Source: Azoarcus sp. Aa7 (GTDB taxonomy: Bacteria > Pseudomonadota > Gammaproteobacteria > Burkholderiales > Rhodocyclaceae). From it: a stretch of DNA of 64,000 bases. Of the stretch, positions 25,513 to 34,470 are shown piece after piece. Each line of letters begins with the position of its first letter. Within the stretch, counting starts at the first letter, position 1. Below the pieces are notes generated by a model, which was not told the origin of the DNA, made no database searches, and worked only from the letters and a program-made list of their open reading frames with translations. The DNA lies in NCBI RefSeq assembly GCF_014822185.1, contig NZ_QVLR01000098.1:1-64000 (forward strand), written 5' to 3'. Both the position numbers and the translations under genes were made by a program.

Positions 25513-26127
25513 ATGCCCGGTACCCTGATCATCATCACCGCGCCGTCCGGCGCCGGCAAGACGACCCTCGTGCGGGGGCTGCTCGAGCGCGACCCGCAGA
25601 TGCATTTGTCGGTGTCCTACACCACGCGCGCGCCGCGTCCCGGCGAGCACGACGGGCGCGAATACCACTTCGTGGACGTCGAGACCTTCCGCACCCTGCG
25701 CGACCGCGGCGAGTTCCTCGAATGGGCCGAGGTGCACGGAAACTACTATGCGACTTCCAGGGTCTGGTTGAAGGAGCAGATCGCCGCCGGACGCGACATC
25801 CTGCTCGAGATCGACTGGCAGGGCGCGCAGCAGGTGCGGCGCAGCTTTGCGGACGCGGTCGGCGTGTTCGTGCTGCCGCCGTCGGTGGAGGTGCTGGAGT
25901 CGCGCCTGCGCGGGCGCGGTACCGACAGCGAGGACGTGATCGCCCGTCGCCTGCTGGGCGCACGCGGCGAGATGCGGCATGTCGGCGAATTCGACTACGT
26001 TATACTGAATGACGATCTGCAAAACGCCATCGACGATCTCGTGGCAGTGGTTCGCGCGTCGCGGCTGCGCTACGGCCGGCAGCGCCTGCGGCACCAGCAG
26101 TATTTCGATTTTCTTGAACAGGACTGA
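25513..26127 (+). CDS. gmk: Guanylate kinase
   Basis: This 204-aa enzyme converts GMP and ATP to GDP and ADP. P-loop APSGAGKTT lies near the N-terminus; the GMP-binding segment has SVSYTTRAPRPGEHDGREYH, with further conserved parts EWAEVHGNYYAT, DILLEIDWQGAQQVR and the lid Arg residues. The start at 25513 matches the family N-terminus (MPGTLIIITAPSG); an ATG five codons upstream is possible. It precedes rpoZ and spoT, the classical gmk-rpoZ-spoT order, linking GMP supply and (p)ppGpp turnover. Confidence 0.96.
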   Translation: MPGTLIIITAPSGAGKTTLVRGLLERDPQMHLSVSYTTRAPRPGEHDGREYHFVDVETFRTLRDRGEFLEWAEVHGNYYATSRVWLKEQIAAGRDILLEIDWQGAQQVRRSFADAVGVFVLPPSVEVLESRLRGRGTDSEDVIARRLLGARGEMRHVGEFDYVILNDDLQNAIDDLVAVVRASRLRYGRQRLRHQQYFDFLEQD

Positions 26128-26130
26128 ACC

Positions 26131-26346
26131 ATGGCTCGTGTCACCATCGAGGATTGCCTCAAACGAATCCCCAACCGCTTCCAGCTGACCCTGGCCGCGA
26201 CGTATCGCGCGCGCCAGATCACCATCGGCTCGACCCCGCAGGTCGAAATCGACAAGAGCGACAAGGACAAGCCGACCGTGATCGCCCTGCGCGAAATCGC
26301 CGCCGGCAAGGTCGGCCTGGAAGTCCTCAACCGCGGGCAGGCCTGA
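26131..26346 (+). CDS. rpoZ: RNA polymerase omega subunit
   Basis: This 71-aa protein starts [20 protein letters not shown], with ATYRARQI and [14 protein letters not shown], all hallmarks of omega. Omega helps assemble RNA polymerase and contributes to the ppGpp binding site. It lies 3 bases after gmk and 31 bases before spoT, in one operon. Confidence 0.96.
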   Translation: MARVTIEDCLKRIPNRFQLTLAATYRARQITIGSTPQVEIDKSDKDKPTVIALREIAAGKVGLEVLNRGQA

Positions 26347-26377
26347 TCCCCGCGCGGGGGCCGGGAGTCGTTCCGTC

Positions 26378-28582
26378 ATGGAAGCCGCCGCTGCGATTCC
26401 CGCCCCCGAACCTTTCCGTCCTCCCGCGTCGAGCGTGCTGTCGCTCGACTTCGCGGAGCTCAAGGCGAAGCTCGCGACCTACCTGAAGCCGGAGGATGTC
26501 GGCCGCGTCGAGGCGGCCTACCATTTCGCCGCGAGCGCCCACGAGGGGCAGTTCCGCATCAGCGGCGATCCCTACATCTCGCATCCGGTCGCGGTCGCCG
26601 ACATCGTCGCCGACTGGCATCTCGACCCGCAGGCCCTGATGGCCGCGCTCCTCCATGACGTCATGGAGGACACCCATATCTCCAAGCAGGAGATCGCCGA
26701 GCGCTTCGGCAAGACCACCGCCGAACTCGTCGATGGCCTCTCCAAGCTGGACAAGATCGAATTCCGCTCGCACGAAGAGGCGCAGGCGGAGAATTTCCGC
26801 AAGATGTTGCTGGCGATGGCGAGCGACCTGCGCGTGATCCTGGTCAAGCTCGCCGACCGCATGCACAACATGCGCACGCTGCACTGCGTGCGCCCGGCCA
26901 AGCGGCGTCGCATCGCCAGCGAGACGCTGGAGATCTACGCGCCGATCGCCAATCGCCTGGGGCTCAACAACCTCTACCGCGAACTGCAGGAACTGTCGTT
27001 CGAACACAAGTTTCCGATGCGCTACCGCGTGCTGTCGCGCGCGATCAAGGCGGCGCGCGGCAACCGGCGCGAGGTCGTCGGCAAGGTGCTGCAGTCGATC
27101 GAGGAACGGCTGCCGCAGTGGAACATCGCTGCCGAGGTGCGCGGGCGCGAGAAGCATCTGTTCTCGATCTACCGCAAGATGGCGGAGAAGCACCTGACCT
27201 TTTCGCAGGTGCTCGACATCTACGGCTTCCGCGTCATCGTGCGCGACGTGCCGAGCTGCTACCTCGCCATCGGCGCGCTGCACTCCATGTACAAGCCGGT
27301 GCCGGGCAAGTTCAAGGACTACATCGCGATCCCCAAGGCCAACGGCTACCAGTCGCTGCACACGACCCTGATCGGCCCCTTCGGCACGCCGGTCGAGGTG
27401 CAGATCCGCACCGCCGAAATGCACCACATCGCCGAGAGCGGCGTCGCGTCGCACTGGCTGTACAAGGAAGACGAGAAGACGCTCACCGAGCTGCAGCAGA
27501 AGACGCACTCGTGGCTGCAGTCGCTGCTGGAGCTGCAATCGACCTCGGGCGAGGCGACCGAATTCCTCGAGCACGTGAAGATCGACCTCTTCCCGGGCGA
27601 GGTCTACGTGTTCACACCGAAGGGCCGCATCCTGTCGCTGCTGAAGGGCTCCACGCCGGTCGACTTCGCCTATGCCGTGCATACCGACATCGGCAACCGC
27701 TGCGTCGCCTGCCGCATCAACGGCGACCTGATGCCGCTGCGCACCGAACTGCGCAACGGCGACCAGATCGAGATCATCACCGCCGCGCACGCCAACCCCA
27801 ATCCGGCGTGGCTCGCGTACGTGCGCACCGGCAAGGCGCGCGCGCAGATCCGGCACTTCCTCAAGGGCGCGCAGCAGGAGGAATCCGTGACGCTGGGCGA
27901 GCGCCTGCTCAACCAGGCCCTGCGTCCCCACGGCCTCACGCTGGGCCAGATCAGCACCTTCGCGTGGGAACGCTTTCTGCGCGACCGCAGCATGCGCTCG
28001 AAGAAGGAAGTCTTCGCCGACATCGGATTGGGCCGGCGCCTGCCGGTCATCGTCGCGCGCCGCCTCGCGCAGGCGCAGGACCTCGAATCCGGCCGTCCGG
28101 ACGTCATCAAGCCCAAGCCCGCCGGCGCGATCCTGATCCGCGGCAGCGAGGGCATCGCGGTGCAGCTCGCGCGCTGCTGCCAGCCTATCCCGGGCGACCC
28201 GATCATCGGCGTGATCCGCAAGGGCCAGGGGCTGGAAGTGCACCTGCACGACTGCCAGGTGGTCGCGAAAGTGCGCGGCGACCGCGGGCGCTGGGTGGAT
28301 GTCGAGTGGGAAGCGGGCGAGGAACGCCTGTTCGACGTCACGATCCGCGTCCTGACCAAGAACGTGCGCGGGGTGCTCGCGCGCGTCGCCAGCGCGATCG
28401 CCGACGAGGACTGCAACATCCAGAACGTGTCGATGGACAATGAGCAGGGCGGCCTGTACACCGCAATGAACCTCACCGTGCAGGTGCGCGACCGCATGCA
28501 CCTCGCGCACGTGATGCGCGGCGTGCGGCGCGTGCCGGAAGTCGTGCGCATCGGCCGCATGAAGAGCGACGTGCGCGTCTGA
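26378..28582 (+). CDS. spoT: Bifunctional (p)ppGpp hydrolase/synthetase
   Basis: This 734-aa RelA/SpoT homologue has an intact HD hydrolase (His69; H93-D94 in LLHDVMEDT; LVKLADRMHNMRTL). The synthetase domain includes YGFRVIV and GKFKDYIAIPKANGYQSLHT. A TGS domain (VYVFTPKGRILSLLKGSTPV), a zinc-finger/helical region (ARCCQPIPGDPIIG) and a C-terminal ACT domain follow. The intact HDxxED motif marks it as SpoT-type, able both to make and to degrade (p)ppGpp. It is the last gene of gmk-rpoZ-spoT. Confidence 0.96.
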   Translation: MEAAAAIPAPEPFRPPASSVLSLDFAELKAKLATYLKPEDVGRVEAAYHFAASAHEGQFRISGDPYISHPVAVADIVADWHLDPQALMAALLHDVMEDTHISKQEIAERFGKTTAELVDGLSKLDKIEFRSHEEAQAENFRKMLLAMASDLRVILVKLADRMHNMRTLHCVRPAKRRRIASETLEIYAPIANRLGLNNLYRELQELSFEHKFPMRYRVLSRAIKAARGNRREVVGKVLQSIEERLPQWNIAAEVRGREKHLFSIYRKMAEKHLTFSQVLDIYGFRVIVRDVPSCYLAIGALHSMYKPVPGKFKDYIAIPKANGYQSLHTTLIGPFGTPVEVQIRTAEMHHIAESGVASHWLYKEDEKTLTELQQKTHSWLQSLLELQSTSGEATEFLEHVKIDLFPGEVYVFTPKGRILSLLKGSTPVDFAYAVHTDIGNRCVACRINGDLMPLRTELRNGDQIEIITAAHANPNPAWLAYVRTGKARAQIRHFLKGAQQEESVTLGERLLNQALRPHGLTLGQISTFAWERFLRDRSMRSKKEVFADIGLGRRLPVIVARRLAQAQDLESGRPDVIKPKPAGAILIRGSEGIAVQLARCCQPIPGDPIIGVIRKGQGLEVHLHDCQVVAKVRGDRGRWVDVEWEAGEERLFDVTIRVLTKNVRGVLARVASAIADEDCNIQNVSMDNEQGGLYTAMNLTVQVRDRMHLAHVMRGVRRVPEVVRIGRMKSDVRV

Positions 28583-28589
28583 GGTCGGC

Positions 28590-29684
28590 ATGTCCGAGCC
28601 GCAATCCGGCGCCGACCGCCGCATCCCCGTCACGCTGCTGACCGGCTTCCTCGGGGCCGGCAAGACGACGCTGCTCAACCACCTGTTGCGCGATCCCGCG
28701 ATGGCGCGCGCCGCGGTGCTGATCAACGAGTTCGGCGAAGTCGCAGTCGACCACCACCTCGTCGACAAGGTCGACGAGACGCTGATCGTCCTCGACTCCG
28801 GCTGCGTGTGCTGCAGCGTGCAGGGCGACCTCGTGAAGGCGCTGAAGAACCTCTTCATGCGCGCGCTGCGGCGCGAGATCCCCGGCCTCGAGCGCGTGCT
28901 GGTCGAGACGACCGGATTGGCCGACCCCGCGCCGGTGATCTACACGCTGATGCAGGAGCCCTTCATCGCCGAGCGCTACCGTTGCGATGGCGTGATCACC
29001 GCGGTGGACGCGACGCACGGGCAGGGCCAGCTCGACCACCACCGCGAGGCGGTGCGCCAGGTCGCGATGGCCGACCGCCTGCTGCTGACCAAATGCGACC
29101 TCGCCGGCGCGGACGAGCGGGCGGCGCTGGCGGCGCGGCTCGCGACGCTCAACCCGGGCGCGCAGCAGATCGAGGTGTTCCGCGGCGAAGTGCCGGCGTC
29201 GGCGGTGTCGGGCTGCGGCCTGTACGACCCGGCGGGCAAGATCCCTGACGTCGCGCGCTGGCTCGGCGACGAGCGCGTGCGCGCGCAGGCGGCCGCGGCG
29301 CCGGCATGGCGCAGGCCCGGAGGGAAGCCCGCCGCCGTGCCGGGTCACGAGGCGCGCCACGACGACCACGTCACGAGCTACGTGCTGCGCTTCGACGAGC
29401 CGCTCGACTGGCTGGGATTTTCCGACGGCCTCGGCCTGATCCTGCAGGTGTATGGGGCGCGCATCCTGCGCATCAAGGGCCTGCTCAACGTCGCGGGCGA
29501 CCCGCTGCCGCGCGTCGTGCAGTGCGTGCAGCACGTCGCCTACCCGACCAGCAGCCTGCCCGCGTGGCCGGATGGGCCGCCCTACGACGATCGCAGGAGC
29601 CGCCTCGTCTTCATCGTGCGCGACCTGCCGCGCGACGAGGTCGTGAACATCCTCGCGAGCTTCTGCGGCCAGCCCTGCTCATAG
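28590..29684 (+). CDS. COG0523 GTPase (CobW/YjiA family)
   Basis: This 364-aa G3E GTPase has Walker A GFLGAGKTTLLNH (from about residue 19), the metal motif GCVCC (Cys72, Cys74, Cys75), the segment ETTGLADPAPV, the base-specifying TKCD, and a CobW C-terminal domain (SYVLRFDEPLDWLGF). Such proteins deliver metals, often zinc or cobalt, to target proteins. No zinc-regulated gene or Zur site is obvious nearby, so the metal is unknown. It starts 7 bases after spoT. Its end overlaps the convergent MocR gene by 6 bases. Confidence 0.88.
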   Translation: MSEPQSGADRRIPVTLLTGFLGAGKTTLLNHLLRDPAMARAAVLINEFGEVAVDHHLVDKVDETLIVLDSGCVCCSVQGDLVKALKNLFMRALRREIPGLERVLVETTGLADPAPVIYTLMQEPFIAERYRCDGVITAVDATHGQGQLDHHREAVRQVAMADRLLLTKCDLAGADERAALAARLATLNPGAQQIEVFRGEVPASAVSGCGLYDPAGKIPDVARWLGDERVRAQAAAAPAWRRPGGKPAAVPGHEARHDDHVTSYVLRFDEPLDWLGFSDGLGLILQVYGARILRIKGLLNVAGDPLPRVVQCVQHVAYPTSSLPAWPDGPPYDDRRSRLVFIVRDLPRDEVVNILASFCGQPCS

Positions 29685-31109
29685 CTGCCGCGCTGCGAGC
29701 TCGCCAAGTGTCATCAGCGCGTGCACGTGCCTGTCGGAGAACGGATAGCAGCCCGACAGCCGGAGGTGCCGCGTATAGCGCCCGCCGGGCGAGAACAGCT
29801 GCCCCGGCGTGATGCTGATGCCGCGCGCGAGCGCGGTGTCGAACAGGCGGTTCGAGTCGCAGCCGGCGGGCAACTGCACCCACAGCAGGAAACCGCCGGT
29901 CGGGCGCGTCGCCTGCGTGCCGTCCGGGAAGGCGCTGTCGATCAGGCCGCGCAGGCGTTCGACCTGCCCCGCGTAGGTGCGCCGCAGCCGGCGCAGGTGC
30001 TGCGCGTAGCCGCCGCTTTCCAGGAATACGCCCAGCGCCTCGCACAGCAGCGCGGGCTGCGCGACCGAGCTGCAGAACTTGAGGTCGTTGAGTTCGCGCC
30101 GGAAGCGCCCGCCTTCCATCCAGCCGATGCGGAAGCCCGGCGCCAGCGTCTTCGTGTAGGACGCGCACACGATCACCCAGCCGTCGCGGTCGAAGGCCTT
30201 GGCGGCCGGCTGCAGCGGCGTCGCGTATTGCAACTCGGCGTAGAGCGCGTCCTCGATCACCGGCACGCGGTACTCGTTCGCGAGTTCGGCCAGCCGCCGC
30301 TTGCCTTCGACCGGCATGCTGGTGCCGAGCGGGTTGTGCACGTTGGGCATCGCCACGACCGCCTGCACGCGCTTCTCCGACAGCAGCAGTTCCAGCGCGT
30401 CGAGCGACATGCCGGTCTCCGGGTGCGTCGGAACCTCGATGGTCTTCAGCCCCAGGCGCTCGGCGAGCGGGATCAGGTTGAAGTAGGTCGGCGACTCCAG
30501 CGCGATCGTGTCGCCGGGGCGGGTTACCGTGCGCAGCGCGAACTGCAGCGCCTCCATGCAGCCGTTGGTGAGGATGATGTCCTCGGGCGCCAGCGTCATC
30601 GCCAGATCCTGCGCGTGGCGGCAGATCTCGCGCCGCAGCAGCAGCGACCCGGGCGGCAGGCTGTAGTCGGACAGCAGCTCCGGCCGTCGCCGCGCGAGGT
30701 CCGAGACGAGTCGGCCCAGGCGCTCGCCGGGATAGAAGGTGCTGCCCTTGGGGCAGGCGAGCGAGAGGTCGATCGTGTCGGGATTAGCCTGCGCGGCGAC
30801 GACGCGGCTGATCTGGTCGAGGACTTCTGCCTCCGCGGATTTCGCCATCGTGCTGGCGGGCGCGAAGCGCGGGGCCGCGGGCGTCGGCAGGCGCGAGCGC
30901 ACGAAGTAGCCCGACTGCGGCCGCGCCTCGATCAGGCCGTGCGCCTCGAGCTGGCGGTAGGCCGCGAGCACGGTGTTGATGCTCAGCCCGCGGCTCTTCG
31001 CCGCCTCGCGTACCGAGGGCAGCCGTTCGCCGCTGGCGAGGCGCCCGTCCGTCATCGCGTGGCGCAGTTCCAGTGCGAGGGACTGGTACAGGGGATGGCT
31101 GTCGAGCAT
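29679..31109 (-). CDS. MocR-type PLP-dependent transcriptional regulator
   Basis: This 476-aa protein has a GntR winged helix (GRLASGERLPSVREAAKSRG, then INTVLAAYRQLEAHGLI, about 20-70). A type I aminotransferase-like domain follows, with SLACPKGSTFYPGERLG, TNGCMEALQFALR and PLP lysine in SYTKTLAPGFRIGW. MocR regulators sense amino acids or amines through PLP. It is divergent from a LysE-type exporter, and three CTGTATCC boxes lie between the two genes, so it most likely controls the exporter and itself. Confidence 0.9.
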   Translation of the reverse strand: MLDSHPLYQSLALELRHAMTDGRLASGERLPSVREAAKSRGLSINTVLAAYRQLEAHGLIEARPQSGYFVRSRLPTPAAPRFAPASTMAKSAEAEVLDQISRVVAAQANPDTIDLSLACPKGSTFYPGERLGRLVSDLARRRPELLSDYSLPPGSLLLRREICRHAQDLAMTLAPEDIILTNGCMEALQFALRTVTRPGDTIALESPTYFNLIPLAERLGLKTIEVPTHPETGMSLDALELLLSEKRVQAVVAMPNVHNPLGTSMPVEGKRRLAELANEYRVPVIEDALYAELQYATPLQPAAKAFDRDGWVIVCASYTKTLAPGFRIGWMEGGRFRRELNDLKFCSSVAQPALLCEALGVFLESGGYAQHLRRLRRTYAGQVERLRGLIDSAFPDGTQATRPTGGFLLWVQLPAGCDSNRLFDTALARGISITPGQLFSPGGRYTRHLRLSGCYPFSDRHVHALMTLGELAARQL

Positions 31110-31154
31110 GGCGGGCTTCCGGGAGCGATGGGTGCAGTCTTCACCACGAACGGC

Positions 31155-31217
31155 GGATACAGTTCACGTCGATGAAGACTGTATCCAGTATAAACGTCAT
31201 TCTCTGGTGCTGTATCC
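31155..31217. promoter_or_regulatory. Three CTGTATCC boxes between MocR and LysE genes
   Basis: GGATACAG at 31155-31162 is the inverted form of CTGTATCC at 31179-31186 and 31210-31217. The last two are direct repeats 31 bp apart, about three helical turns. MocR/GabR-type regulators commonly bind direct repeats of this size and distance. TATAAA at 31190-31195 may be the -10 of the exporter gene. The assignment to this regulator is inferred. Confidence 0.6.
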
Positions 31218-31272
31218 GTCGGATGTGAATCCCTATCCTTGGTGGCATGCAAGTCAGTCCGGAGGAAGCGCC

Positions 31273-31872
31273 ATGTTCGATCTGCCCCTGATGACCTACG
31301 TGGTCACGATGTCCGTCACGCCCGGACCGAACAACCTCATGCTCGCGGCGAGCGGCGTCAATTTCGGCTTCCGCCGCACGCTCCCGCACATGCTCGGCGT
31401 CAGCATCGGCCACGGCGTGCAGGTCGTGCTCGTCGCGAGCCTGCTGGCGTGGATCATGGTGTGGCTCGAAGCGCTGCGTGTGCCGCTCGTGATCGCCGGC
31501 TGCGCCTACCTGCTGTGGCTCGCGTGGCGCCAGGCGCGCGCCGGCGAGCCGGCCTCGCGCGGCCAGGCGCGCCCGCTCGGGTTCTTGGGCGCCGCGCTGT
31601 TCCAGTGGGTGAATCCCAAGGCGTGGATGATGGTGCTCAACGTCGCGATCCTGTTCCTGCCGCGCGGCAGCGGCTGGCAGGCGGCGGGCGAGTTGGCGCT
31701 ATGGTGTGCGCTCGTGAACCTGCCGTGCATCGCGTTGTGGGCGCTCGCGGGCGACCGCATGGGTGTCTTCCTGAAGAGCCCCGTCGCGCTGCGCGCCTTC
31801 AACTGGACGATGGCCGCCCTGCTCGGGGCGACCGCGGCGTGGATCCTGATCGACGAACTGGTGTCGAAATGA
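31273..31872 (+). CDS. LysE/RhtB-family exporter
   Basis: This 199-aa inner-membrane exporter has about six helices. The N-terminal motif MSVTPGPNNLMLAASGVNFG is the LysE/RhtB signature; QWVNPKAWMMVLNVA is the second conserved block. The family exports amino acids or related metabolites. The substrate is unknown but should match the effector of the divergent MocR regulator. AGGAAG lies before the ATG. The frame is open further 5' across the intergenic region, but that part contains the regulatory boxes. Confidence 0.9.
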   Translation: MFDLPLMTYVVTMSVTPGPNNLMLAASGVNFGFRRTLPHMLGVSIGHGVQVVLVASLLAWIMVWLEALRVPLVIAGCAYLLWLAWRQARAGEPASRGQARPLGFLGAALFQWVNPKAWMMVLNVAILFLPRGSGWQAAGELALWCALVNLPCIALWALAGDRMGVFLKSPVALRAFNWTMAALLGATAAWILIDELVSK

Positions 31873-31959
31873 CGTGAAGGAATCCCGTTTTGCGTGCGCG
31901 CATTGGCGGTCGCCGGCCGGGGCGTCTACAATGCGTCGCCTTGTACCGGGAGAGAAGAA

Positions 31960-32148
31960 ATGGCGATGTACGAATCGGAGCACACCAAGTTCATGCGCGA
32001 GTGGCTGGAAAAGCACCCGAAGGAACTCGACGAGCAGAAGAAGGGTCGTGCCCTGTGGTGGGACAAGCCGCAGGATGTGGCGACCCAGGCGCGCTACGAC
32101 GAGTCGAGCGTGCCGCCGAAGGCCTACTACTACGATACTCACTATTGA
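31960..32148 (+). CDS. DUF3460 small protein
   Basis: This 62-aa protein (MAMYESEHTKFMREWLEKHP...PPKAYYYDTHY) is highly charged, with no membrane segment. It matches the small betaproteobacterial DUF3460 family. The ATG at 31960 has GGGAGAG about 5 bases upstream, which favours it over earlier in-frame codons. The function is unknown. It lies 87 bases after the exporter and 51 before the nuclease gene. Confidence 0.8.
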   Translation: MAMYESEHTKFMREWLEKHPKELDEQKKGRALWWDKPQDVATQARYDESSVPPKAYYYDTHY

Positions 32149-32199
32149 TGCGGCACTACTGATTCGACAGTACTGATTCGTCCGCCGCGCACGCGCCGC

Positions 32200-33645
32200 G
32201 TGCGCCCTGTCGTGCGGGAATCCGCCCTGTCCCACGTCCGCGTGTCGCTGCCTGACTCACTGGTCCTGATCGACGTCGAAACCACCGGCGCGAATCCGCT
32301 GCGCGACCGCGTGACGGAAATCGCCGTGCTGCGCATCGAGCGCGGCGAGCTGGTCGAGCGCTGGGAGACCCTGGTGAATCCCGAATGCCCGATCCCGCCG
32401 CTGATCCAGCGGCTGGTCGGCATCACCGACGCCATGGTGGCCGCTGCGCCGACCTTCGCGGCCGTCGCCGACGAGGTGCGCACCCGTCTCGGCAGTGCCG
32501 TGTTCGTCGCGCACAACGCGCGCTTCGACTACGGCTTCATCCGCAGCGAATTCGCGCGCATCGATCAGACCTTCGATGCGCCGGTGCTATGCACGGTGAA
32601 GCTCTCCCGCGCACTGTACCCCGAGCATCACCGCCACGGCCTCGACGCGCTGATCGAGCGCCACGGCTTCACCTGCGGCGCGCGCCACCGTGCGATGGGT
32701 GACACCGAGGTGCTGTGGCAGTTCGCCCGCCTCGTCACCGCGTCCTTCGCGCCCGACGTGCTCGCGCGCGCCGTCGAGCGCGCGATGAAGCGTCCTGCAC
32801 GCGTGGTCGAGTTGCCCGAGGGAGTGCTCGAAGGCCTGCCCGAGTCGCCCGGCCTGTATTACCTCTACGGCGACAACGACCAGTTGCTCTACCTCGGCCG
32901 CAGCGCCTGCCTGCGCGCCCGCGTGATGGAACACTTCGCTCCCGGCGTGAAAGGCAGGGACGCGGAACTCGCGCAGCGCGTGCGCCGCGTCGACTGGGAG
33001 GAGCGCGCCGGCGAGCTGACGGCGACGCTGCTCGAGACGGAGTTCCTGCGCCGCCGTTGCCCGCAGTACAACCGCGCCGCGGGCGGTCCCGACGTCTTCG
33101 GCCTGCGGTACGTGCCGGGCCGCAAGCGTCCTCCCGTCCTGGAGCGCGTGCCGCTCGCCGGCAGCGATCCGGCGGCATGGGGCGACGTGCATGGCACCTT
33201 CCGCACGAAGAAGGAAGCCGACAACCTGCTGCGCGAACTCGCGCAGGCCTATCAGCTGTGTCTCAGGCGTCTGGGGCTGGAAGCCGGCAAGGACGGACCC
33301 TGTTCGGCATATCCGGCGAAACGCTGCGCAGGCGTGTGCGCCGGCAAGGAAAGCATCGCAGCGCACGACGAGCGTCTGCTCGGCGCGCTCGGGGCGGTGA
33401 AGCTGCGCCCCTGGCCGTGGGCGGGCCCGGTGATCATCGCGGAGCGCTGCCCGCACAGCGGCAGCGAGGCCTGGCACATGTTCGACTGCTGGTGTCTGTT
33501 GGGTTCGGCCGACAGTGCCCAGGCGCTGGAAGCCTTGCGCGCGGAGCTGCCGCCGCGCCGCTTCGACATGGACGTCTACCGCATTCTGGTACGCTGGCTT
33601 GCCGCGGACGGCAACCGCGACCGCGTGACGCCGCTCGCCGCCTGA
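32200..33645 (+). CDS. DEDD exonuclease fused to GIY-YIG nuclease domain
   Basis: This protein of about 481 aa has an N-terminal DnaQ-like 3'-5' exonuclease (DVETTG, AHNARFDYGF and HRAMGDTEVLW, the Exo I-III acidic residues and His). The middle is a UvrC/Cho-like GIY-YIG nuclease (PGLYYLYGDNDQLLYLGRS, then CLRARVMEHF, and Glu in LLETEFLRRRCPQYN). A C-terminal Cys-containing domain of about 200 residues follows. Such fusions are thought to act in DNA repair, nicking and trimming near damage as Cho does. GTG starts at 32200, 32212 and 32242 are all possible; the longest is given. Confidence 0.85.
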   Translation: MRPVVRESALSHVRVSLPDSLVLIDVETTGANPLRDRVTEIAVLRIERGELVERWETLVNPECPIPPLIQRLVGITDAMVAAAPTFAAVADEVRTRLGSAVFVAHNARFDYGFIRSEFARIDQTFDAPVLCTVKLSRALYPEHHRHGLDALIERHGFTCGARHRAMGDTEVLWQFARLVTASFAPDVLARAVERAMKRPARVVELPEGVLEGLPESPGLYYLYGDNDQLLYLGRSACLRARVMEHFAPGVKGRDAELAQRVRRVDWEERAGELTATLLETEFLRRRCPQYNRAAGGPDVFGLRYVPGRKRPPVLERVPLAGSDPAAWGDVHGTFRTKKEADNLLRELAQAYQLCLRRLGLEAGKDGPCSAYPAKRCAGVCAGKESIAAHDERLLGALGAVKLRPWPWAGPVIIAERCPHSGSEAWHMFDCWCLLGSADSAQALEALRAELPPRRFDMDVYRILVRWLAADGNRDRVTPLAA

Positions 33646-33671
33646 AGCGGCCCACCCGCCGTCAGGCGGCG
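33636..33671. terminator. Hairpin shared by convergent genes
   Basis: CGCCGCCTGA at 33636-33645 pairs with TCAGGCGGCG at 33662-33671 across a 16-nt loop. The arms include the stop codons of both convergent genes. There is no T-run, so termination is only inferred. Confidence 0.45.
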
Positions 33672-34342
33672 ATGCGCTCGAGCTGCAGGCGGTTGGTGAG
33701 GGTGATCGCGCGGCGTCCGCGCGGCAAGATGAATCCGTCGCGCCGCAGCCGGTTCAGCACTCGCGAGAAGGTTTCCGGCGTCAGGTTGAGTTGCGACGCG
33801 ATCGTCTGTTTGTCGCATGGAAGATGCACCTCGCCGTCATCGCTGCCGGCATGCTGCACGAGGTAGTGCGCGACGCGCTGCGTGCTGCTGCGCTGCGTGC
33901 ATTGCTCCATCCCGTCGACCAGTTCGCGCATGCGTTCGGAGAGCCGCGCCATCAGCGCCATCGCGAAGGCCGGTTGCGCCGCCATCGCCGCCTGCAGCGC
34001 GCTGCGCTGGACGTGCAGTACGATACTGTTGCGCGTGGCCTGTGCCGCGAGGCTCTGACAGCTGTCGCTGAAGATGTTCTCTTCGCAGAAGGTGTCGCCC
34101 GGTCCGGCGAGCCGCACGACCTTTTCCGCTCCCGCGCTCGACATCAGGAATAATTTGATTTCGCCTTCGAGCACGAGGTACATGCCGCCCGGCTCCGTGC
34201 CTCGATGCATCAGCATCTCCCCGCGCGATGCCCGCAGCGAGCGCACGCCGTGGGCGAGTCGCCCCAGCGCGGCCGTATCGAGTCGATCGAAGGGCTCGAT
34301 GCGGGCGAGGATCTGAACGGTCTGGGCCTGGATCGTGTTCAT
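33662..34342 (-). CDS. Crp/Fnr-family regulator, Dnr-like
   Basis: This 226-aa protein has a cyclic-nucleotide-like sensor domain (GEMLMHRGTEPGGMYLVLEG, then GPGDTFCEENIF), a long dimer helix and a C-terminal helix-turn-helix (KQTIASQLNLTPETFSRVLN). The recognition helix has the E-x-x-SR pattern of FNR, which reads TTGAT half-sites. The N-terminal Cys cluster of FNR is absent, so it is not a 4Fe-4S sensor; Dnr/NnrR proteins sense NO through haem. It is placed just before narXL and the nap operon, whose promoter carries an FNR-like box. The ATG at 34342 is preferred over an upstream start. Confidence 0.85.
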   Translation of the reverse strand: MNTIQAQTVQILARIEPFDRLDTAALGRLAHGVRSLRASRGEMLMHRGTEPGGMYLVLEGEIKLFLMSSAGAEKVVRLAGPGDTFCEENIFSDSCQSLAAQATRNSIVLHVQRSALQAAMAAQPAFAMALMARLSERMRELVDGMEQCTQRSSTQRVAHYLVQHAGSDDGEVHLPCDKQTIASQLNLTPETFSRVLNRLRRDGFILPRGRRAITLTNRLQLERIAA

Positions 34343-34454
34343 GGCAGGAAGCTCCCTGGGCGACATGATGCGGGGTCGGGCCGACATTCTTCCGCAAGTG
34401 TAGATGCAGAAAACGTGATGATCCTAGTGGCATAAGTCGCACTTTGCCGACGAC

Positions 34455-34470
34455 TACCACTTCAGAGGTA
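34455..34470. promoter_or_regulatory. NarL/NarP-like 7-2-7 site upstream of narX
   Basis: TACCACT-TC-AGAGGTA fits the inverted heptamer arrangement TACYYMT-N2-AKRRGTA with one mismatch (A at position 5 of the left heptamer). It lies 92 bases before narX. A further GTGGTA at 34474-34479 pairs with the left TACCAC. It suggests autoregulation of narXL by its own response regulator, and possibly control of the divergent dnr-like gene. Confidence 0.55.

Noticed and set aside
26327-28858. Minus-strand frame of over 800 codons opposite spoT
   Set aside because: It is the antisense shadow of spoT and part of the next gene; it has skewed His/Arg/Ala content and no domain.
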